DNA of 64,000 bases from contig OU612068.1 in NCBI GenBank assembly GCA_914767715.1, positions 15,562,001-15,626,000 of the forward strand, given 5' to 3'. The stretch comes from Membranipora membranacea. Its lineage: Eukaryota > Bryozoa > Gymnolaemata > Cheilostomatida > Membraniporidae. The translations under genes were made by a program, and so were the position numbers. Positions 1 through 12,961 of the stretch are shown here, piece after piece (positions within the stretch are counted from its first letter, which is position 1; every line of letters starts with the position of its first letter). Under the pieces are notes generated by a model. It did no database searches. It was not told the DNA's origin and worked only from the letters and a program-made list of their open reading frames with translations.

Positions 1-293
1 ATGCATGCTCCTGCAATCAAGAGAAAAGATTTAAAAATTAAGTGTTTTCCTGACAATGTATCTGCATAGTACTTAAAATAAGAAAGATCTTACGATCCAT
101 AACAATTTATTTGCATCGCAAAATATCATAGCATTATAACGACTCTCCTGGCTGAACTTGTTTAATTGCCTGTTTGTTAAATCATTTTGAAGCAAGCTTT
201 ATATTGTATATTTGAAATCTAGGAGTTCTGTTTGTTATGGATAGGCTTTTCTATAACAAAACAGGGATACATGTAGCTCTGCGGATAACTTAC

Positions 294-3200
294 ATAAGAT
301 CTAATAGCATCCGAAACACAACTTCCACTCTGAGAGAGGCTCAGTTCTAATGCTATAAGTTCTGTTGGTTCAAAGTCAGTGAGGGGGGTCCTCTTATCTC
401 GGCTTGATCTTCGAAGTCTAGATGAAGAATCTTCTAACTTAGATATACTGTTGGAGTCAGCCGTTGGCCTCACACTATAAATATCGACAATATTGATCTC
501 TCATCTTCCTTGCTAATAATGACAGGAGCTAGGAAACTATAATGGATATGTAATAGCGATGGCATCAATACCATCGGTATTCTAAGCGCTGATGATCTGA
601 CACCACCAACGCCCTTGATTACTACATCAACACTGGTGGGTGCAACTCATCAAGAAGTGGTCACTTAATTCCAGCTCATACAAGAACTGAACTTAATAGC
701 AAAGGCGTATTTAAGGATTAATGATTTATACTACCTGCTTTGTTTTATATAATTTTTATCATTAATTAGACGTTTGAGTTGAGCCTATGCTAGCTCTTTT
801 TTGTCTTCAACTGTTTTATCGTTCTTGTCACTGTCTAATTTGCTCGAAAGTGATAATAAAGAACATATCAAAAAACCATAGAGAAACTGTCACAGCAGTT
901 TTGGATAAAATTCACTTAAAGGTACAATATTTTACAATAGAATAGTTTATGACAGCAAAACGAGTATAAATCCTTAGATACGTACGTATTGTTTTCTGAG
1001 GAAGGAGTGCCAATATTTCTCGCGCCAACACATAGAACAGTAGTTAACACCAGACATATCATACTCACATCCATGTCTGCAAAAGTCAAGAGTATGGAAT
1101 GAAATGTGGGGATTATAAAATTTGATTTTGGCCTCTGATGTTTTAATTAATTTTGAGATTAAAAGATGAAATTGCAATTGCGCTTCTGTATAAAATACAC
1201 TTTATTGGCAGATTGATGTTAAAGAGACAAAAGACTTTCCATGAAAGTTCAAGAAACATTTTGTAGCGGTGATCACAAGTTTTCTTACCTTTATAATTTT
1301 GTTCGGCGGAAATACAGGTTTGAGTGCAGCGATAGAGATGTAATAAATAGCAGAGAAGAATATGAATAATCAGTTTTAGATGTTATCTTTGTAGGGTCAG
1401 TAAACTGTTTGATGTGTTACCATTTGATTTCAGAGAATTTATACAAAATCAGATATTTCTTACTTCCGACTTTTGTTTGCAGAGTACGTCAGATTCATAC
1501 ATATTTTATTTGGTGTATCGGAGTTGTGACACAGATTGCGCGTGAAATACAATCATAATTATTGTTTTTTTGCTCTACAAACTTATCAGGAGTAACAAAG
1601 AAATAAAATTGAGCTCAATTAGCTGAGCCATTTAGAAATAAAGCACTAATGGCCCATAGTGACAATGTTGGAATTAATTTTTAATGATAGAAATTATGAT
1701 ATTATAAAATATGATGACAATTACTGATCCAAAAATACTCTACAGAGAGACATTTTTGTTCAGGTGCAGTGCAATGCAATGCACCCTAGAGGACCAAATT
1801 CCAGAGAAATTCAAGGGTTCTTATTGTGGAGGAGACCGGCGGAGGAGATATATAGTGACGGAGGAATATTCGATGAATCTATTGAGTACTACCGGTTCTG
1901 AATTAATCTTAGTATTATGTAAGATTCAACCGCATCCGGTTTTCTAAAATGCGTTGTGATGATCATTTGAACCTGATTTCTAAACAAAGATGATTTCTCA
2001 GAAAATTATGATCACTCTCAAACACTTTTTCATTGTCTCATAGTTCATACTTTCTTATAATTTGTCATAAAACCCAAATTTCATTTTGACTTTACAAAAA
2101 TGTTTAATAATTATCATAAAATAAATGACACGAGTATTTCGCTGCTAATGACAAAAGAGTGTTACTAAGAGATTATAAATTTATTAACCATCAATTCAAG
2201 TTCATGGAATTGTAAAGTTTTTGGATAATTGCCTTAGTTTACGATGAAATTCGACATAATAAATCACATGTAATTGAATGGTAAGCCAGTTGAAAGCATG
2301 TGAAATTTTTTTTTCTTAATTCCTGTTAAGTAATAAATTTGAAAAATGTAGTAACCATGTTACACAAATAAATGATCAAACTTTGGTACCAACTAAAACA
2401 AAGAAATTACTTTTTCTTTCAAAACTGGGTACATCACACACATATTCCCATCAGTAACTAAGTGTTCATTCCTAGAGGAACAAAGTGTTTTGAACTACAG
2501 CTTAATGGTTAGAATGTCAGATTTTATCTGTTACAAAAACAAACATATTAATCATGTACTTGATTAATATACTTTATCTTTTGCTCACAGTAGACGCCGA
2601 AGTCCCTGAAATGTAGCAATAAAGCTGCTTATACAGTTGAGCCTTCAAACCAAAGCGGCATCTGTGGGCGGATCATGATAGTGACCATTTTATCTTTGAT
2701 CCGTCCTGCCATTTAACAAACATTATTGGTAATAAGACCCACAAGGCCACATAACAAAATAAAAATCAAATTCATCCACCGTGATCACCAGAACGCCTTC
2801 AGAACACCCAGCATCGAGATTCTGACCATGTGGAAATCCTTCCCATTATATAAAAAAAACTCATTGTCTTATACACAAAAAGATTCCAGGAAATGAACTG
2901 TTGAACCCGATCACCCCTTGATCCCCGGAGGCCAATCAGCTGGTACAAATCTTTACTCTACTTTACAAAGTTCAGGGTGTTTCAATTATTCATTGGTCAT
3001 CTACCTACACTTTCACCTTCAGTAGCAGTAGGTGTGCAGATATTCAGGCGATAATAAGGGACAATAATCCAGGGGCTGTTTGAACATGTCGTCATCTGCA
3101 ATCAACCTTCACTATAAAACACACTACATCGCACACATTATCTACCCTATAAATTTCTGGTCACATTTTTTACACACTAATTATCAGGAACCACAGTGAT

Positions 3201-6200
3201 CAGTCAACGTTTTTGTTCTAAAAATTTGTGATAGAAAAAACTTTCAAACATGGAAGTATCGATGTGATGCTAAATACTAGTAAAACTTACCGGAATGAGG
3301 GTCTGACACCAGGCATGACTGAATAGCTCTGACTTATATCAGTGTTGATATTATGCCTAACTTGTCGGTATTTCTGCCTTGATGAGCTGAGACTCTCCGG
3401 ATGTGAGTCTGAGTGAGCAGAGATAGGTACACATGTACCTAGGAGTTGTCTGCTCAGACCTAGACCTTCAAACTCCATAGTCATTGTCTGTTCATCAACT
3501 CCAAGATATCTGTAGGCACAAAAACAACAGAATAACTTTGGAGAGAGAGAGAGAGAGATAGAAAACTCTCTGCAGCAGCCACAGATACATACAAGGACAT
3601 CCATGTAGCTTCCCACTATAACAATCCGATACCCAGCAATATAATCTCAGGTTTCACTTCAACTAGCAGTATTCCCCTTTGTCACCTTAGCTGACATACT
3701 AGGATTAACAGGGAACGATAGGAAAGTTGGGAGTGCATTTTGCTTCGATTAAACACAATACTAAAAACATAATATGTCTTCTGATAGTATATTATATAGT
3801 AATTGCATCTTCCAATGCATAGCACGCAAATTTATCGTACCGAATGCTTTATGACAGATTTTCAGTAAAACTCCTCATGACCATTTGAGACTGAAGAGTG
3901 TTTTGGCATACCTTGGATTGAATGAGAGAGTAAAATAGAATGTCATGCCCGGCAGCAGGGAAACTGTATCTGAAGTGATCACATTCTTCGTAGAGTGCTG
4001 ACCCTCTAGCGAGATTCTAGGCTTTGAGATACTAAACTGTGATCCAATGATATCTCCCAGGGTTATCCGTATCAGCTTTAATATATCTTTAGAACCATTC
4101 CTACAATTTATATTAAAATAAACAATAATGCTGCCCAAAGCACTACATACAGAGAAAGTCTCTATATGTAGTACTCCAGTGCACTCATATCATGATAAAA
4201 ACTTCATGTGAAGGCAGCTTTATAAAATATCACTACTGGCTTTCTCTGAAAACTCAGATATTTAAATTTTGTTACACAATTGCTAGCCATTTAACTTATT
4301 TTAGAAATCCAACTATAAAACTTCGCGAATTGTCTGGGTTTGTATATTTATTTCACTGAACAACAAATGAACCATCATCGTCACCCACATACTTAATATA
4401 CTTATATTTGTATATATTAATTCCATGGCGTCACCTTAACCAGGGAATGTAAACTGGAGTAAATTTTTTTTTAAATGAGAGGAGGTTTGTCTATGTCAGT
4501 GATATCATTTGTTTACTATAATATTACGCTAACCTGACAAATATGGTATGTGTCGCTGAGCTTCCAAGTTCGACATCCCTGAACTGGAAATCACCTTGAG
4601 TGAATACGAAGTCAGGATTGATTGTACTTGAAAAAGACAACAAAGTATATAGGCAAATTAAAAGTAGGTCCGAACGGGATAGTATCTTGTAGCAGATAAT
4701 ATTCAATAGATCAGTTTAATATGCAGATTAATGAAGTATACATGATTGTTTTAACAAAAACCTACTGTAGAAACTCTACTAGAAACTTTAGTGATAGCAT
4801 TATTACTTATGAAATGTTGTTTTAGAAGGCAAGAGAATATTTTGAAGATTATCAGACTGAGCTTAGTACTACTAAGAGGTCATACTTGTTTGATTGACTA
4901 GATTTATCTCCAGCTGCTTGGTTGAGATTCGATGATTTAGCACCAGATGCTGATTTTGGTGCTGATTTGCTGACTGTTAAAGCTCTGTGTTTCCAACGCT
5001 GACCTTGATCACATTCCATCATATTGCCGGTGACCATGTCGCCACGATTAGGTGTATAACTGTCCACACAACATTGACGTGTGAAAGCTAAATCACCATC
5101 TATGAAACAATAGTTCTGCCCTAAGTGCACAACTCGTCCTAAAATATAAAATGTCATCAATAAATATATATTGAAATATAATAGAAAAGTCCTCATATTG
5201 CCATGACAAGGACAAATTAAATTCTCAAACAAATAGCAATGATCAGTTTCTTGATCTTTGTTCAAAACTCTGTTAAAAGGAGAATTGGCGACTACTGACT
5301 ACCGATTTATGATTACTGAAATTTTACGGATCAGAATAAGCCACAAATTATAACATACCTGTATATTTTTGTGTAGAGAAAGGCTTGACAGATTGCACGG
5401 TCTTTGTTGTACCGTTATCAAGCAGCTCAATCTTGACCTTGTCACCTCTCCAAGGTTGGTAATCCTGTAATAAAACAAAACTAAAGGTATCCAGGTTACG
5501 AGTAATTTGTGTCTAGCTCGACTTTTTTTTTATCCAAGCAATGAAATTTTTTTGGTCGGTCTATCCAACTCTTGGCATTTTTACGCAAATAGTTACTCCC
5601 TGCCTCAAGTCTCATGTCTGATCACATGATATAATGATAATGTTAGCTGTGTTGACATCAGATATTGTATCAATTTAGATTGGACCTACAGCACAAAATG
5701 GAAGTTGTCCGCTCACAATAGAAGAGAAAACAGTGAGTTTTATATCAAGATCTCTCAAAAATATATACAAAAAATTGCAGCACCGTGTTGGTAATGTAGG
5801 TTGGGAAGTTACCTTGTAACAGGAAGGAGTGAACCTGTACTTATGACTGATAACTCCTTCACCATCTCTGTTTATATTAGTAATAGTACCATGTGTATGA
5901 TATATATCTCTGATTGTATCCCACGAATCAGAGTCAGGTACCACACTAATAGCTTTCCAGCCTGTATGACGAGCCTGTCTCACTGCTAACACCTCAACAG
6001 TATCTCCCAGCTGTATGCACATAAGACAAAAGAAGAGGAACAAGTCAGGAAATGTTTCACTTCATTAGAAAAGTAAAGTACTGCTGCCATACAGCCAAAT
6101 GTGTGCTTATTGAATTCTGTATAGCTCAAAACTAATAAAATGAGGCTGCAATCTCAGCATTTTCATATAATGAGCTAATAATTTGCACAAACTGATAGTC

Positions 6201-7144
6201 AAAATTAGGGTATGAAATTAATTATCTATTGTACCATGTGACGTAGTTACTGTCTTACTAGTAGAAATTTCATGCCCTGATTTTGAAGATCAGTTTGTGC
6301 CAATTATTGCCCATTAGGTGACAGTTCTGAGATTAAAGTCTCAATAAGTTATCTTGGAGCTAGCTATACAGAATTCAATGAGTGGCAGCAGTAGTTTGAG
6401 TAAATCAAATTTAACAACATTACACTCGGCCGCAATCTTACAACTAAAAAACTACAAATAGCTGAGAGTTTTATGGCTGATCTTATATGTAAAAATTGTG
6501 GCAAACCCAAGGAGGAATCTCACCTTGAGGTTGCCCTCCTGTTTGACGTATTCTTTAGTAAAATAGATGTAGTTATCTATGAGCCCATAATCCTGATATA
6601 AATGTGTCACCTGTCCATATACTGTCTTCTCTTCTCTCTCATGGTAAGCACCAGGTATGCCTGCTGCAGAATATCAAAGAGAATAAATAAATATCGCAGG
6701 GTGGAGTACAATATATCATTGATATTCAACATTAATACCACTGCTGAGAGATTGTCTGGGCAGCACACAGTAATGATATTTTCCTAATATCTTGGCTAAT
6801 CAGGATAACCTTCATATGTTGCTTAGCTCAGGTGAGATAGGAACTCAGTACAGGCTTTTCAAGCGAGAGTGTCAATTGTGTCACGCCCAAGTTCAGAATG
6901 AAAATCTAGCAACAAGTCAACAAACAATTTGAATTGATGTAAATTTAAGCAAGGATAGAAAGATCTCAAGCACCAGGTCTTTTATCACTTTGCACTTCTG
7001 ACACAAAGTCTCCTCACCATTCCAACAGTCTGCTGATTCATCTTGTGTTCTGTTTTGTCTTCTTCTGACTTCTTCATCTGACAGAGATTGATCTGCCAGG
7101 TATTTGACTGCACTCAATACAAGTTGCACCAGCCGATACATCAC
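294..7144 (-). CDS. MOV10L1: MOV10L1/Armitage-like piRNA-pathway RNA helicase, N-terminal part (nine exons, gene runs off left edge)
   Basis: Exons in transcript order: 7144-7018, 6660-6524, 6010-5813, 5464-5359, 5138-4886, 4626-4534, 4100-3912, 3509-3291, 474-294. All junctions are GT-AG and phases match throughout, giving 501 codons. The order of segments follows vertebrate MOV10L1 from memory. A start like MMYRLVQLVLSAVK is followed by an OB-like repeat (YGQVTHLYQDYGLIDNYIYF), a second repeat ending in HGTITNINRDGEGVIS, a third with the SYTPNRGDMV motif, and then the beta-rich segment before the helicase core (RDVELGSSATHTIFVR; SFNPRYLG). MOV10L1 family members bind piRNA precursors and act in germline transposon silencing in cytoplasmic granules. 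The Walker A and DEAG-type helicase motifs are not in the window and should lie to the left. Exon 9, after a 2.8-kb intron, is the least certain; only its phase and splice sites support it. MOV10 itself is a less likely alternative because it lacks these N-terminal repeats. Confidence 0.82.
6079..6393. repeat. Long imperfect inverted repeat (fold-back element) in MOV10L1-like intron 2
   Basis: The left arm starts TACTGCTGCCA and the right arm ends TGGCAGCAGTA. Internal blocks pair over most of both arms, for example GCACAAACTGAT on the left with ATCAGTTTGTGC on the right, and TTGAATTCTGTATAGCT with its reverse complement near 6360-6377. Arms are roughly 150 bp with mismatches, around a short AT-rich centre. 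No coding capacity is seen. This fits a MITE or fold-back transposon remnant, entirely inside the intron between 6524 and 6010. Confidence 0.75.
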
Positions 7145-7439
7145 ATCTATATAATTATATTCAGATAGAATATGTTTGTTTAAGCTGGACTGGTCTCAAA
7201 AAGATGCTACAAAGAGATGCCACAACTGTTGTGCTTTGTCGCCCAGCTCGATCAGCACCCCTACGTCATATGTCCAGAGGCAACAAACATGATATACGTA
7301 TATGCACGATGAACTCCCTCATTGTTGAGAAGAAGTTATCTGACTAAGAATCTGAATATTGAATGACTGATGGAACAGTACAGAAGCAAAGCACAACTTC
7401 TCTATTTCTAGTAGATCATATCAGAATATGATTGAGCAG

Positions 7440-8229
7440 GCGAACGTAAAACACGTACAAACAAGCACCTAGTAAGAGATATGCTGTTTGCCGATGACAG
7501 TGCTTTGGTGGCAGACAGCGAGACAGATATGCAGGTACTAGTAGACCACTTCGCTAAAGCAGCAGCTCAGTTAAGCTTAAAATCAACATCAAAAAGACAG
7601 AATGCATGTACCAGCCAATCAAACTCATTAATCCTCCGCCTGAGCCAGAAGTTATCATGATAGACCATAAACCACTTGTACTTGCCTCAGACTTCGCCTA
7701 CCTAGGAAGCACTGTTTCCAGCACTGCAAAGATAGATAAAGAGCTGTGAAACAGACTAGGGAAAGCAAGCGTGGCTTTTGGGAAGCTTCAACAGAGATTG
7801 TGGAACAACCGACATGTCTCCATAAGGGTGAAATGTAAAGTCTATAGAGCTGTGGTACTTTCATGTCTCCTCTATGGAGCTGAAGCATGGACAATATACA
7901 GGACCGCAGTGAAAAAACTAAGTGTTTTCATGATGAGACAACTGAGGGACATAATGAGTGTAAAGTGGTATGACAAAATAACAAATGAAGAAATATTAAG
8001 ACATGCCAACTTGCCGTGCATGGCAGATATTCTCATTGAAAGGAGCCTGAGATGGGTAGGCCATGTGCATAGAATGGACAATGACCGGCTCCCTAGGCAA
8101 CTGCTGTACTCCCAACTGAAAGAAGAAAAAAGAAATCAGGGAAGGCCTAGACTCAGATGTAAAGATATTGCAAAAAAGAAACATGAAATGGAGAGAGATC
8201 AACCTGAGCTTCTGGCAAACCATGGCTAA
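7440..8229 (+). pseudogene. Decayed LINE-type reverse transcriptase fragment (C-terminal part)
   Basis: Conceptual translation shows a reverse-transcriptase core with the FADD catalytic box (MLFADDSALVADSETDMQVL), then a thumb and C-terminal region with AYLGSTVS, SCLLYGAEAWT and RWVGHVHRM. These motifs are typical of non-LTR retrotransposon proteins often annotated as craniofacial development protein 2-like. The frame is broken: a shift is needed near 7580, and a TGA lies in the segment around 7747 before NRLGKAS. The remainder from 7771 to 8229 is open for 152 codons. No 5' endonuclease part was found upstream, so this looks like a truncated dead copy. It sits about 300 bp upstream of the divergently oriented helicase gene start. 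Confidence 0.8.
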
Positions 8230-9922
8230 AAACAGTTGCGTGGAGGACTGCAATCAAATCAAAGCCCAAATCATAGAACAGTCTTAGTCGCTCTGTGCTA
8301 TACAAGGGCACCTTATTATACAAGGGGGTCTTTCGATTAGGGAATGAACGATGATTTTAAAGCTTTTGTCACTATCACTTTCAATTAGACAAATTGAAGA
8401 ATATATAAATAGTTCTTAAATGAGGGAGCGATTTGGGAACGAGAATACTATCAGGTCTAGATTTCTCAACTGTGAGCAATATGACAGTCATTTAGAAATT
8501 TTTGATTGAAATACCCCCTGGATGCAGGAGCATCCATTCTCCTTACTGGATGGTACATACGGGGTGGAACAACCATAGGGGTGGAAACAGACCATAGGGT
8601 AGGAATGTTGCCTATCTATGAGGGATAGGCTCTATAGACTACGCAAAGCACACACTGCATAATTAATATGCACTACTCATAAGCATATCCAAACAGGGGC
8701 CCCTGGGACTTATATGTCTTTATATTGCCAATGTCAGTTGTAGGGTAATTACAAAAGTTTATGCAGTTCTGAATGGGAACCAAAAACCGTCGCTGGCGAC
8801 GGGTGTTGTAAGACATGTTGTAGGACAGGTCTTCAGCACTCAATTGTTCTACAGTTCTTACAGCATTGTTCTTAGATACAATACAGTGCTGTAAGGAGAT
8901 TTGTTAACATGTCTAATGTCTTACAACAACACTCCACATTGGCATTGGCATTGGCAAAGCAGGCATGCTTGTAACTCCAGCATTGGTCCTTAGTCATTGC
9001 ATTGGTCCTTGGATAATAATAAACTAATTAATTTTCATATGCTCAGTATCAATAACCAAAAATATCAAGGCCGTTCAGGCTTTTGGAATGACTGCTACGG
9101 TATGTTTTATTCACCATGGTGGTTTTTGTCTGAAACAGGAAGCTGCTGAATAAGTATTTGAGCTTGAATGGCTGTACCAATCAAAACTATCAACCTCTGA
9201 CATAAACCAATGAACATGCATGATAAAAAAACATTGTAAGGACAACTCCAGTTCGAATGCAGGTAGGATCAGGGAGGATATATTATTAACAACAGGAGAG
9301 GGTGGGACCAGTGTCAGTACCAAAAATGGGCACTTGAGATATGTAGTTATATTCAGCCAGCCGCAGAAGTTAGAGGGTACAGATAGAGATGGAAACAAAT
9401 GCACCCAGTAACCGCCATGGTATTTTGTAGTCACAAGCATACACAACGAGCAGAGAGAGCACAAAAATCGGCACCTATATAAAGGCCGAAATTTTGAACA
9501 GTAAATTAGTACAGTTTAATTCTTTGAGCAGCACAGTCAACTTTTTACATAGCTAGTAAAAGACATTATATTTTGATTTAATAAATACTAGTTTTAAATC
9601 AAAGATCTTTGTTGGAACGCTAACACTAAAGTGGAGTCTAAGGACCAATATATACTGTGAGTATCATTTGAATTACATTATCATTTTTTTTATAAGTATC
9701 AAGACAATAAACAATAACTTTAGTGAATATACTGTTGTAATTGATTTCTATGCATATAGTAATTTGCAAAGTAATTAGGGACAGTTCGTCAGGTACTCAG
9801 ACGTTAGGTCATATTCACTAAGAGTTTATAAGGCAATTTTGCAATCAACTAAAGTAAGTCGTTGTTAATTGTTACTATAACAACACTCTGAAACAGGATT
9901 CAAAATTAACTTTAGGAGGTTT
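8230..9922. other. Gene-poor stretch between LINE fragment and minisatellite
   Basis: No gene is recognised. Short ORFs on both strands overlap one another and show no domain or splice-supported exon structure. Small direct repeats occur, such as ATTGGC repeats near 8940 and a repeated CATTGGTCCTT near 8982-9010. Confidence 0.5.
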
Positions 9923-10230
9923 AATCATTGTGACCCACCTTAAACGCATGTAATTCGCGTAAGGTGCTCATATCAAAGTCGGAAATCATTGTGACCCACC
10001 AAAAACGCATGTAATTCGCGTAAGGTGCTCATATCAAGTCGGAAATCATTGTGATCCACCATAAACGCATGTAATTCGCGTAAGGTGCTCATATCAAGTC
10101 GGAAATCATTGTGATCCACCATAAACGCATGTAATTCGCGTAAGGTGCTCATATCAAGTCGGAATTCATTGTGACCCACCAGAAACGCATGTAATTCGCG
10201 TAAGGTGCTCATATCAAGTCGGAAATCATT
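9923..10230. repeat. 60-bp minisatellite, five full copies plus a short partial copy
   Basis: Units begin AATCATTGTGA at 9923, 9984, 10044, 10104 and 10164; a partial copy follows at 10224. The first unit is 61 bp because of one extra A, the rest are 60 bp. Copies differ at only a few sites (GACCC/GATCC, and the base before AAACGCATG). Because 60 is divisible by three, the minus strand stays open and reads as a 20-aa periodic peptide (core LDMSTLRELHAF). I see no flanking gene structure that would use this ORF, so I call it a repeat and not a CDS. Confidence 0.93.
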
Positions 10231-11187
10231 TTTAGAAGTATCATTGGGAACTATTGTCAAAGCAGAACAGTATTAATTAGTATTCATATTTGCTTGGGGG
10301 TTAAATAGATTAAGTTTCGGAATAATAGTTTAGGATTAGATTCTTGTGTTTAAAAGAAGTAGGACGCTACCGATTTAAGATAAGATACCTCTAATCTGTG
10401 AAACATTAATTCAACATTGAATATAGAAATTGAACATTAATTTTAGAGTGACCACAGACTGATACCTCTTTCCTTCACTAGAAATTGGGTTGGAGTCTTT
10501 AGCTAATTTAACTTGGCTAAGAGGCCTGTGATACTGATACACCGCCTTGATTACCTGATTGGGCTTCCAGGCACTATACAGAGATCAAGTAGGTGCTCAT
10601 AATTAAAATCAGTCACCTAAGTTGAATAACAAAAATATCAAACGTACCTGAACACATTCATAAATAGTGATTGTGTCATATTAACATCTAAGGATTATAT
10701 TGACTTTGTGGTGTAAGAGCATTGTCTCGAAACTCATCAAGAGTTTTACTGTTAGAACAAGACAGGGGTCTTAGCAGGCTATCGGCAGGAACCTTTCTTA
10801 AACAACTTGAAGGCAACTTCTAGTGAAGCTAAGAAGAGGTCAGGCTCAATAACAACCCCGTAGTAAATTGCTTTGTGGAGTAGTGGGAACCAGCTGTTCG
10901 TCACTAGAAATTAATAAGTTAAATACCTCGTACTCACCAGAGTGCTAGCATTACCAATTGGAACCACGTTTTAATAGATTTGAGCGATCTTGTCTTTCTT
11001 CAGTGCATGAAAGAGGAGGTAACTCCAAATTAGAACTACAAATAAATTACACAATAAAGTGACATTTTGAAGGGTCCGGAGTGCAAGATTTAAAACCATA
11101 ACTACAAACATAGTTAGAACCAATTTATAAGTAGGACGGAACATATACTTTAGTATAGGATAGGACGACAATTTCCGTTCCTCACAG

Positions 11188-11213
11188 CATATACTCTCTT
11201 AAAGTATATGCAC
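11188..11213. repeat. Short hairpin between two direct repeats
   Basis: GCATATACT pairs with AGTATATGC around a short centre. The hairpin is flanked by two copies of ATTTCCGTTCCTCAC, one ending just before it and one starting about 20 bp after it. The arrangement may be a small mobile-element footprint; no protein is linked to it. Confidence 0.5.
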
Positions 11214-11529
11214 AGTGAGTGAGTTGGTCAATTTCCGTTCCTCACACCAGTTGACAAGCTTAGTCAGTGGTTGGAGATGACCTCCCCTCACATTGAGGAA
11301 TATTGCCTCAAGTAACTATAACGAGCAACTATCAAGCACAATTCATCTGATCCATCCATTGCTCCTGCGATGTAGACTGCTCTGCGGTAATAGGCAACAG
11401 ATTGGACTGATTGAATCACAGGTGGCGGCTGCGTTGGCATCACATAACACTGAGATTTGTTGACAGTGGACACCCATACAATTTTGTAATAGTCATGATA
11501 AAAGGAGACAAAACTTGATAATATGGTTA

Positions 11530-11603
11530 GCTAGCAAATGTGTTGGCTTTGATTGATTGATTTTTCCTCTACCCAGCCATTCTGAGCCAACACATTGGCT
11601 AGG
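11530..11603. repeat. Inverted repeat of about 19 bp
   Basis: The left arm CTAGCAAATGTGTTGGCT pairs with the right arm AGCCAACACATTGGCTAG with one mismatch, separated by roughly 35 bp. It could form a stem-loop. No coding content is associated with it. Confidence 0.6.
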
Positions 11604-12961
11604 GTTAGCGGGATAAAGTGTGCTTTGCAAAAACTTGTTCGGAGAAGTTAGTTTATGAGGAACAACTCCTCACTAAGGTATCAAGTTGTATTAGGTCCTG
11701 CCCGCCAACCAGGGTCGCGTGTCCCTACTTGAGATAAAGCACAAGCTAACAGATGAATCACAGCTAGGATTTGAAGACATACTGTGATAAAAGTGTTAAG
11801 CCTTAGACAGATTTTGCTTACAATATAGTGATTCGGCAACTCATCTGAATATCGGTTGATACTCTCATTTCAGCCTCGCAATCGCTGTAAAGAATCTTAG
11901 TCAATCCAATTGTGTTGGGCCTTCAATGCCAATTCTTCTCATCATCTCAGGAAACTCACATACATGCCAATTAAATTTATCTAGTCCAGGATATTCTTTC
12001 AGTCATAAGCTTTTGTCGCAGAACTTGCTTGGTGGGTCACGAGATCTTCAACCAGAGTTGCAGAGCACATCTCTTGAAATCATGTTGTAAAAAATAGTCT
12101 TGCCATTACATTAATTAAGAAATTTAGCGTACTCCATTGTTTACACGTTATAACCATTTGATCTCCGAAGTACATGCATTTTACTTGACGAGTTACAAAA
12201 TAGAGAAGTAGAAGGGGTTGACAACTCTAATATTGTGAAACTCTCAATCATATCACTATAGAGAACAATTAAATTATTGCAAAAAAGTTTTTGTTTCTGA
12301 ATAACAGTCTGGTGCTCCCTAAAGTCAGGAGTAAGAAAATCCATGTGATTTGGTCAGAAAGTTAACGAGGCTGACTTATATACCTTGTATACCAATTCAG
12401 ATGTTCAGAGTTCAAATGCCATTCAAAGCTTCTGCTGGACAACACTAGCAGAGCAAAAATAAAGTTTTATATATATATATATATATATGCTTCTAGAGAA
12501 GGTTACCCTGTTCACAGGTCTTCAATAGGCTCCTAGCCATGGCTGCGAGCGCTAGGGATCGAAACTTCTCTGTCTGCATTTTGGCTATAGATAACTGCGT
12601 AATTGATAAGTTTCATCTATAAATTGAATGACGCTAACACAATTAATGCAGTGAAGTGAGATAAAATCGATTTATTACCTATTATGTATACTAGCTTTGT
12701 CAGACTGCCATAAAAACACTGGCCGATTACAATGCTATAACAATGTATATAATCAGGATAGCAAAATCAATGCAGGGGATTTCCCTTTTATAAGGGACTT
12801 TTCAACATGAATTGCGTAAAAATTAACAGCATTATGTGTTTGAATAGGCCTTCATTTTTAGCCAAATCAGCTTTATAAAGTGCTCACCGAGAATAGTCAA
12901 TATATTATTTTGAATATAGTCAAACAGTCAAAACAGACCCATTTGGTTTTTTACATCTTAC

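Larger units (their letters stand above)
10231..12961. other. Gene-poor intergenic stretch
   Basis: No convincing exon was found on either strand. The stretch holds a duplicated CAATTTCCGTTCCTCACA-type block (near 11168 and 11229), two small hairpins described separately, and a (TA)n tract near 12466-12488. Confidence 0.5.

Noticed and set aside
9923-10230. CRISPR-like array
   Set aside because: Units are contiguous and identical throughout, with no variable spacers, and the genome is eukaryotic.
9973-10260. Minus-strand ORF of 95 codons with repeated LDMSTLRELHAF units
   Set aside because: The frame is open only because the 60-bp minisatellite unit is divisible by three. No promoter, splice signals or similarity to a known protein were seen.
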